A stretch of 12,515 nt of DNA, taken from assembly GCA_031265595.1 (NCBI GenBank), contig JAISCM010000049.1, forward strand, positions 1-12,515, written 5' to 3'. This document shows, in pieces, positions 1 to 9,300 of the stretch. The notes beneath the pieces are model-generated. The model was not told the origin of the DNA, did no database searches, and saw only the letters and a program-made list of their open reading frames with translations. A program made the translations under genes and the position numbers. Within the stretch, counting starts at the first letter, position 1. The number at the start of each line of letters is the position of its first letter. Origin of the DNA: Tannerellaceae bacterium. Lineage in GTDB: Bacteria > Bacteroidota > Bacteroidia > Bacteroidales > Tannerellaceae.

Positions 1-1
1 C

Positions 2-301
2 AGGATGCAGGATTTCCCGGAACTTGCCGTTGAGGCTGAAAAGTTCATCAATCAATGGTATAAAAGTGAGTCTGCGAATGCAAATGGGGAAAATCCATCG
101 ACCGGGACAAAACCGCCAATTGGTCCGGAACCGTATTCCGGCAAAGCGCCCAACCTTTCAAACAAGCAGATTTCGGATATGCAAAATATAATTGACAAAT
201 CTCCTGATGATAATGCAGCCATAGGCGGGCTTACGGATTATTTACACAAACAAGGGCTTAGCAAAGAAGAGATAAAAGAAATAATTAAAAAGATACGGTA
301 A
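2..301 (+). CDS. C-terminal part of an unrecognised phage protein (5' end outside window)
   Basis: The frame is open to the left edge of the window. The first ATG (position 5) has no visible upstream context, so it may be internal; I treat the gene as 5'-partial. About 99 residues are visible. They begin with an amphipathic stretch (ELAVEAEKFINQWY), pass through a Gly/Pro/Asn-rich linker (roughly residues 25-50), and end in a charged helical region (SNKQISDMQNIIDKSP, then KEEIKEIIKKIR). There is no signal peptide, membrane segment or catalytic motif in this part. Its TAA stop overlaps the ATG of the giant polyvalent gene by one base (TAATG), so the two are probably in one operon and translationally coupled. 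By position it may be a structural, internal virion or tail-related protein, but I do not recognise the family. That this is real coding sequence rests on the coupling and the uninterrupted frame. Confidence 0.7.
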   Translation, partial: RMQDFPELAVEAEKFINQWYKSESANANGENPSTGTKPPIGPEPYSGKAPNLSNKQISDMQNIIDKSPDDNAAIGGLTDYLHKQGLSKEEIKEIIKKIR

Positions 302-3300
302 TGGCATTAGATTTAAGCAAGCTAAGGACAAACGATAAAATAACCGACCAGCAAATAGATACGCAGGTTGATAAATATTTCATGGATAATGTCGATGAGA
401 ATAACTCTGATGGTATTACAGAAAGACGAACGCCCACGCTCGAAATAAAAGATACTCTCCCTATTACCGATAAAGAGAAGGCAGAGATGACTAAGTATTA
501 TAATGATCTTACCGTTGATGCCATGACCGGCGCAGCGACCAATGTTAAAAACATGGGCGTTGAGGGGCAAAAACTTCTTTTTGAAGAGCAGCTAAAAGAA
601 AAACGAAGAAAACAAGGGAAAGGAACATCCTTGCCATTTCTCGGAAATTCAGGTCTTACTCCTTTTGGGATGGTAGGCGATATAAGTGAAGAGGAAAAAG
701 CTTATAAAGAAAGGGCCACTACCGAAAGAGAATTGCGTGAAGCTGAAAATTTGGTTAAAGCATCCAAAGAAACAAGAGACGGCGAGTTAAGCCAGTTTGG
801 AAAAAGTTTCGGGCGTTCTATCTCTAATGAAAAGTTATGGACTTTCGGGATAGCCGACATTGAGAATAATGTGACACTTTTTAATCTTGTTAAGAAAGCT
901 GACAAGGAAGGAATTGAAAGCCTGTCAGAACGCGAGCAGGATTTACTTGAAGCGGCTGCTCTGAACGCGGCGGCAAAGATGTATTATGCCGGTGATTTGA
1001 CGGCATGGCAACAAGCCGGCTCCGGTTCAGCCGAATCAATACCGTTTATGCTCCAGTTCGCTGCTACGGCTCCGGTTGCCGCAGGAGCAAGCCTGCTAAG
1101 CAAAGCTATGCCTAAAATCTTTCAGCATATACTAAAGAAAGGCGTTAGCAATAAGATTGCGACTTCTGTACTGAAAAATACGGCAAGGGTAGCCGCAGCG
1201 ACTGAAAAATCGGCTGTTATGACTGCTTTGCAACCCGGAACTACCGGCGCGAACATCACCGACAGGATGCTTGGCGAAGTAAAACCGGAAATTGACGAAA
1301 ACGGGAGCATAACTTTTGCCGGCACAGAAGGAGGAATGTCCGCCCCGGAGGCAATAGGCAAAGGTTATCTTTCGAGCATGATAGAAAATCTCTCCGAAAT
1401 GAGTGGGCCGGCGTTTCACGGATTGGCCGGTAGGATAGGAAATGTGTCCAAAAAGATACCGGGAGTTGGCGGATTATTGAATACCATCGAGAAAAATAAT
1501 GCTCTATCAGGGATCGAAGAGATAATGAAGCGCGTAGGCTTCAACGGGACAATTGAGGAGTTTCTGGAAGAACAGGTTAATACCGGGCTTAATGCCTTAT
1601 TGGTTGGCGATAATGAATTGTCCGATCTTATTGATCCGAAACAACAGCTTACTACTTTAATTTCTGTTGCGGCCATGGGCGGAGCGTTTACGGCCACTGG
1701 CGCCCTATCTGCTGCACCCCAAAAACGAAAGATTAAGCAGGATTATGACGCGGCAACAAATAGTATACGCAACTTATTCAACAACGAAGAGGAGTTTAAT
1801 CAATTCAAAACTTCACTTTCCAATTTGCCCATTGAACAACGCGGGGAATTTCTCTCTCAAATTATAGATGTATTTGAGTTTCAAGATAAAGATATTACAG
1901 CCCAAGACGAAATAAACCTTATCAATTATGCGGTTCGTCAGGCTCAATACGAAGGGTATATCGGCTCAATTAAGGATAATATAAAACAAGAGCAAATAGT
2001 TGCCCAGGAAGAAATAGCCAAACATTCCAACCCACTAACAGGCTCTGTTGTCGCCGTGAAGTCTAATTTTTCTGACAATCCGGTGTATATTGTTGGCGGA
2101 GTTCCTGTTTTCGATAGCGAGGGGAATATTGACAAGAATAAATCGTCCTCTACCTTATATTATATTGATGAGAACGGGAGCCGCAAAATGGGAACACCCG
2201 ATATGTTTGATTCGCTGATTTCCCAGACTTCGCTTGCCGATGCTTATACGGCAGCTATGGAAGGAGTGGAAGAAACTATCATATCAAGGGAAGAGCAACA
2301 GGTTGAAGCGCCGGCAAACGGAACAGCAGTTGTGGGAACACCCGGACAAACTGCGGCTACGGATGGCAATACAACTTATAAACCGGAGATGGGCGATGAG
2401 GTGACGACTCCGAATGGGAAAGGCAGGATTACGCAGTTTACCCCGGAAGGAAAGCCGATCGTAGTCCTTGAAGACGGGACGAATGCTGTGTTTTCCCTTG
2501 ATGAGGTTAGCCCTATTAATAACCCTGTTGATCCTGTTGACAATAACATGCAACAGGCGCCTATTGAATCAGTTCCACAGGGAGAGACCGGATTAATACC
2601 TCAGGGTGAAGTTTTTGATATAGACGAGTCGGTACAGGCTGTAAGTAATGGAGACGGTACATTCTCTTTAAACAAACAGTATCCCAAATCGGATATTGAA
2701 AAAGCAAGAAAGTATGTAGAAAAATTAAACAGTGACTTTGAGGATAATAACCTGCAATTCGAGCTTGTGCAACTTCCTAAACAGACAAATAATCCGTTTG
2801 AACGTCCCATATGGGGTATTTTGGCGAGACAGGCACCAACTGCACCAATCGTAGAAACGACGCCTGCTGCCGAACAAATCCCTGTTGAAGCTGAAATTGC
2901 TACCAATTTGTCAGAAATTCAGACCGAAAATGAGGGTATAACGACGAGTGAACAAAGCAATTTGTCAGAATCAGGGGTTAATGCACAAGAAGAGCAGCCG
3001 ATTGTTGAAACCGAAATTACACCGATAGGGAAAGGTGCGTTTGGAAATATTTATGACCAGTTCAAAGGAAAAGCAAAGGAGGCGATTGAGTTTCTTTCTC
3101 GAACTAAAGAAGGAGAGGCATTGGGGGCATTGCATCATCCTGAAATTGGTGATATTGATTTGGTTTGGGGAAAAGTTGGAACAAAACAAAGCGACGGATA
3201 TGGACTTTCTAAAATTGCAAAATTCCACCCCGAAGTATTGGATAACCTACAGGAAATCCTTTCAGAGATGCAGGTTACTCAAAGAACCGAGAACAGGGTA

Positions 3301-6300
3301 CAACTCGAATCGGATAAATATCAGGCGGCTGTGCGCTTGGAATGGGATAATCAGAAAAAAACGTGGTTATTAACAGCCTTTGAAAAGAAAACGCCTATAT
3401 CTACTAACAGTAGTACAGACGTTGTTAATTCCGAAACCGGACCGCGGAACGACACAGCTACTCCGCAAAACACAGGCGTTATTTCTACCGACGAAGATAC
3501 GTCAAATAATTCAAATGATATTGAAAATGAACAAAATATTGGGGAAGAAATACAAAACAGTTCAACCGACAATAATCAACCGGAAGAAAAAGACGCGCGT
3601 CTTTCCCGGATAGAAGAATTACGGCAACAAAGCCTGTCGTCCATCCGGGAGGAGAAAGGGTATCCGCAGACCGAATATACCGATCCCTTTGATGGGAGCG
3701 CCTATACTTTAGGAAAACCCGGTTTGTCGAAAAGTGAATTGGAGAAATATATAAACATGCTGTATAATACAAGAAAACAGCAGGTGGAATCAGAAGAGGA
3801 AATAAATAAACAGGAGGAGGAAAAACCGGCTGGCGAGCGTCCCTCAAACGTTATTGACCTTATCAATACTGTAGCCAAGCAGCAGGATATTAAAGAGGCC
3901 GAGGCTGAAGTAAATACCAATCCCTCCGAAGCACAGAAAGAAGCCGGCAATTATAAAATGGGGCATGTAAGCATACAGGGCCTTGATATTACCATTGAAA
4001 ATCCTAAAGGCTCCACACGTTCGGGCGTTGACCAAAAGGGGAAAAAGTGGAGCGTCAGAATGAATAATACCTATGGGTATATCCGTGGAACCGAGGGTAA
4101 GGATGGCGACCATATAGATGTATTTGTCGGAGATAACCCAAATAGCAGTAATGTATTTGTTGTAGATCAGATAAACCCTGAAACGGGCGAATTTGATGAG
4201 CATAAGGTAATGCTTGGGTTTGATACTATCGAACAGGCAAAAGAGGCTTATCTGTCAAATTATTCAGAAGGCTGGCAGGGGCTGGGAGATATTACCGAAA
4301 CAACTATGGACGATTTTCGTGAATGGGCTACAAAGGAAGGCGTAAGACGAGAGAGATTTGCGGAACATAAAACCAGTCAATCCGGGCAAATCGTTTCGGA
4401 GCCGACCCTGTTTGGTAATACACCTACGCAGCTTCAATTGAATTGGGACGCTCCGACTGACCACGTAAGCGTGATGCCTGCTGATACAGAAACGGCAAAA
4501 GTCAGAGAAAAAGCCGGTTATAAAGAGGCGTCAAATGATAAGACTTTTGTAGAGCGACAACTGACGGAAAATGGCAGCCTTACATTTATGGGAGATAAAT
4601 TAACCGGGCCTGCCAGGATTAAATCTTCCGCCGATGTGGCATTCTTATTCAAGAATCTTGAATCGGCAGCCACGGAAAACGCTTTTGCTGTTCTCATTAA
4701 AGAGGACGGTTCTTATTCGGTTCTTTATCTCGGAACCGGAGGAACCAGCCAGACTATAGTTGATGTTAAACAGATTGTTGCCGCAGCAGATGAATTTGGG
4801 GCAAGCGGGGTTGTTATGGTGCACAATCATCCATCAGGGAATTTAATCGCCTCCCGCCCGGATATAGAGATACACAAAAGTTTGTCCCGCGCTTTAAGCC
4901 TGTCAGGGAAAACGGCGCATCCTTCCGTAATAATAAATCTTGATTCAGGGCAGTATGTCGAATTTAATGAGAATATGGTCAATACGCTGGATAAAGAAAA
5001 TCCGGGCGCCGAATCATTTGAAGTTCCTGTTTATCAGTTTGACCGGCAAAAACTTTATACTCCTTTCTCTGAAAAGACGCGAATCCGTGATTCAAGAGAT
5101 GTAGCGGAATTTCTCAGTAAACAAAAACGGGGAGCCGTACCCAAAATACAGGCTATGATATTGGACAATGCGAATGCTATTAATCGTTACCTTCTTATTG
5201 ATCCCAATTTATCCGTTGAGGAAATATCCGGTTTGCTTATATCTGAAATTGGCAGACACGGAGAATATGCAATACTTGCAAGTAACGGGAGTATAACAAA
5301 AGATGTTGTTCACAGGATAAATGCGAATCTTAAAGGAGCAGACACCAAGCTGTTGGATGTTCTTGAAATACAGCAAGACGCTGATATTATAAACAAACAC
5401 ATTAGTTTCGCGAATGAGGGATTTATGGAGCCGCAAAGCGAATATACTTCGGAAAACTCTAAACTTCCGGGAGATATAAGGATTAAGGACGGTGAATTGT
5501 CGGAGATGGAACAAATAAAACAGCGTTCTATTGAAGACGGCACGTTTATGAAAGCCCCTAATGGGAAAGATACCAACCTGAATGAACAGCAGTGGCTGCA
5601 GGTACGAACGGAGGCGTTTAAGAAGTGGTTCGGCGACTGGGAGAGCAGCCCTAATAATGCTTCTAAAGTAGTGGATGAGAACGGAGAGCCGCTTGTGGTT
5701 TATCACGGGACGCATCCTATAAATAAATTTACTGTATTTGATATTGATAAAGTCAATACAAGCTCCAATGACAGGGCATTTTTCTTTGCTAAAGATATTG
5801 ATTATGCGAAGACAAGGGGCGGTAGAATTATAGAGGCGTTTATAAATATAAGAAAGCCGGCTGCCGGCGGATTTATCACCGAAGGAACAGACGGGACTAA
5901 CGGCAGCTATGTTTCTGTTAAAAACCCCAACCAAATCAAGTCAGCAACTGGCAATAACGGGGAGTTCAGCCCGGATAATAATGACATTCGTTTCAGGGAC
6001 GGCGCTTCGGGAAATTTGGATAATAACAAACAGAGTGCGGAAAGCCTTTCCTCTTTGGAAGGGTTGGAAATTATTGAAACACCCAAACATGACTTCAAAA
6101 ATATAGCAGAAGCAAGGACTTGGGCAAAAGAAAATATCACCGGAACTTATCATAATACAAATGCCAATGAGGATATCAGCGTATCGAAAACGGCTATTGA
6201 CAAATATTTGAGCGAGAAAGCGGTTGGTAAAAGTGTTAATCTGGACGCTCATTTGTCCTCGCTTAAACAATTGCCTAAACTTATTGAAACGGCCGTATTG

Positions 6301-9300
6301 AGGGAAACGAAACAGGACAGGGGCGATAATATTGACATAAAAGAAATACAGCGTTTGTATGGAGCAATAAACTATGAAGACGAGAACTATCCTGTAAAAA
6401 TTACCGTAAAAGCATACCAGACAGGGAACAACAAAGCATATAGTTATGAAGTAATGGAGATAGAAACTCCTGAAAAAGGAGCGGGGACACTTGCATATTC
6501 AAATGCCGTCTCCGAAGAAGATGGCGGTTTGATTGATAATGCAAATCTCCCCGATGTAGAAAATGCGAATAACAACGCTTCGGTATCCGAATCACAGAAC
6601 AAAGATACAAGTATTTCGGAGAATCCAACGCCTTCCGAGGGGAAAATTGTTTCGGAGGTGAACGAGTTGGCGGATAATCTAAATACGCCTGTACGGATCA
6701 TACACAATACGGATGAGATAAAAGACGATGATCCGCAGACCGAGAAGCGGAAACGTAACTCCAAGGGATGGTATGACACTAAGACGGGCGAAGTGGTGAT
6801 TGTTCTGCCTAATGCCGGAAGCGCGGCGGATGCACAGGCTACGGTATTGCATGAGGTGGTAGGGCATAAGGGATTGCGGGGGCTTTTGGGAGATAAGTTT
6901 GATGATATGATGGATACCGTATTTAAGAATCTTCCGCAGGATGTTCGTAAAGAGATTGTGCACACTGCTTTCGGTCTCGGGAATCACTATAACGGCGACG
7001 TGCGGGTTGCTACCGAGGAATATCTTGCCGGGATAGCGGAGAATGGCGTTGACCGCCCGGGAGTTTTTAACCGTATCATTTCGGCTGTTAAGGAGTTTTT
7101 CCGTTCGATGGGGATTAATCTTCAGATGACGGATAATGATATCACGTATCTGCTTTGGAAATCCAAGAACAGGCTGCAAAAGGGAGATTCTCCGATGACG
7201 ATGATACAAAAGGCTGCTCTGGACGGGGAGATAAGAGAAACGCTGTACCGCGAAAAGGAGACGGAAGAAGATATCAACAAGAAATACAGCGACTCGCTCG
7301 ACAAAAGGATACAGCTTGGAAAACTAAGACGGGCGTTCACAGACCGGTATCAGCCCGTCGTGGTCTTGGAGGAAACGGTTGAAAAAGCTACCGGAAAGAA
7401 ATTAAAGGAACATGAAAGGGCTTCTTTCAATTCTCAGGTAATCCAGCCCATAAATCAAGGGCAAATGAGAGAGTTTGAGGATAATGAGATGAAAGACATA
7501 TACGATGCCACGAGAGCGATAATTTCTAAGGATATTCCGGCAGAGCGGTTGACGGTTTACACGAAAGTAAAACATGGCTCTTTCCGCAATGAGCGGATGA
7601 GAAAACAAAAAAAGGCGGATAACAGCAAGGATTTTTCGGGTATTTACCCTATCGTGGAAAGGCTCGGCTATACGCCGGATGATGCAGGCGTGCAGCAATT
7701 TATATCTGAGTTTGAAAAGAGTGTGGATAAAAAGCTTATAGATAATTATTGGGGAAGTATCAAGGCGGCTACCAATAAGATACTTGATATAGGCTTTGAA
7801 GGTGGCCTGATTACGCCCTCCAAACATAAAGGATTGAAAGACAAGAGCGATTACTATGTGCCTTTAAGAGGATGGGAAGAGGCAGACAAGTCGGATATAC
7901 CCGCTTATCAGGATGTATTGAAAGAGGCGAAAGGCCGTGAATCGGAATCGGCTGATCCAATCCCTTTCATTAAAATGCTTGCTGATTCCGAGATTATGAG
8001 GGCGAACAAAAACAAGATGAAGCAGTCGTTAAAGAACTTGGTGGCCAACAACAAATTGCCGGGGCTTTATTCAATTGATAAGGTGTATGAAGTCCTGCAA
8101 ATGGACCCTCAAACGGGACAGGAAGCATGGGTGGAAGTTCCGGGCAAACCTTCGGATGAACTGCTTGCTTCCGGGAAGGCGAGAGTTACGCGCACGGAAC
8201 ACGAATCCGATAAACCGTTAACACCTTACCAGCGTAAGGAAAGGCAGGTGGCGGTTTACGAGCTTGGCGAAAAATACGTGCTGACGTTTACCAACCCGGA
8301 GATAGCCAAGGCTATAAACGGAGAACAGGACGTTCCTGACAGTAATCTCATTAACTTAATCTCCGGCATAAACAGGTTTATGTCTGCCGCCAACACGAAG
8401 TGGAATCCTGAATTTATTCTATGGTCAAATGCGGTACGTGACGTAGGGCAGGCAAATATGCTGCACCTTATGAACAATGGAGCCGCCTACACGTTGCAAT
8501 TCGACAAGAACCTGCCGACGGCCGTAGGCGCTTACCACAGGCTTTTAAGTGGCAAACAGGATATGAACAACCCGATCGACCGGTACATGAACGAGTTCAT
8601 CAAAAACGGAGGTGAAACGGGGTATGCCGTATTAAAGGATTTTGAGGATACGGCGAGAGAAATTAAGCGGGAACTGGAAGGAAAGAAATCCCTTTTGCAG
8701 AAAATGGAATCATCCGCACTTGGAAAGGCTATGGAAAATGTAGGGCGCGTGACGGAAGGAGCCACGAGACTTGCTACCTATATTACAAGCCGGGAGAACG
8801 GGCGCAGCATAATGAAGTCTGTCCTTGATGCAAAGAATATAACCGGTAATTTTAATAAAAAAGGATCGGGCGAAACAGTTTCCATAGAAGACCTCGATTT
8901 ACCCGGACTTAGTAAAATTCCATTTTTGAAAAGAATTTCGATAAGCGCAAAGTTTTACCAGACGGGATGGATGTTTTTCAATGCATCCATACAGGGGGTA
9001 GATACGGTTTGGCAGACGGCAAAAAAGCATAAGAAGGCAATGGTTATGACAGCATCGGCCTATTATGCAGCCGGAGCCGCTATATCTTTCCTTGCAAGAA
9101 CGTTTATGGGTTATGATGATGATAAGAAGATGAGTTATTATGACCAGATACCCGAGCATGTGAGGCGGAGTAATTTGATTATACCGCTGGGTTGGCACAG
9201 ATACGCCACGCTTCCCCTGCCTCATGTATTCCGTGCTTTTTATGGAATGGGCGAAATGACGGCTTCCAAGTTGATGGGTAGCATGCAGGGAGAGAATATA

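Noticed and set aside
5209..5934. 241-codon minus-strand frame opposite the RadC/ART region
   Set aside because: Antisense shadow of domains with clear family motifs on the plus strand; no start signal or homology pattern of its own.
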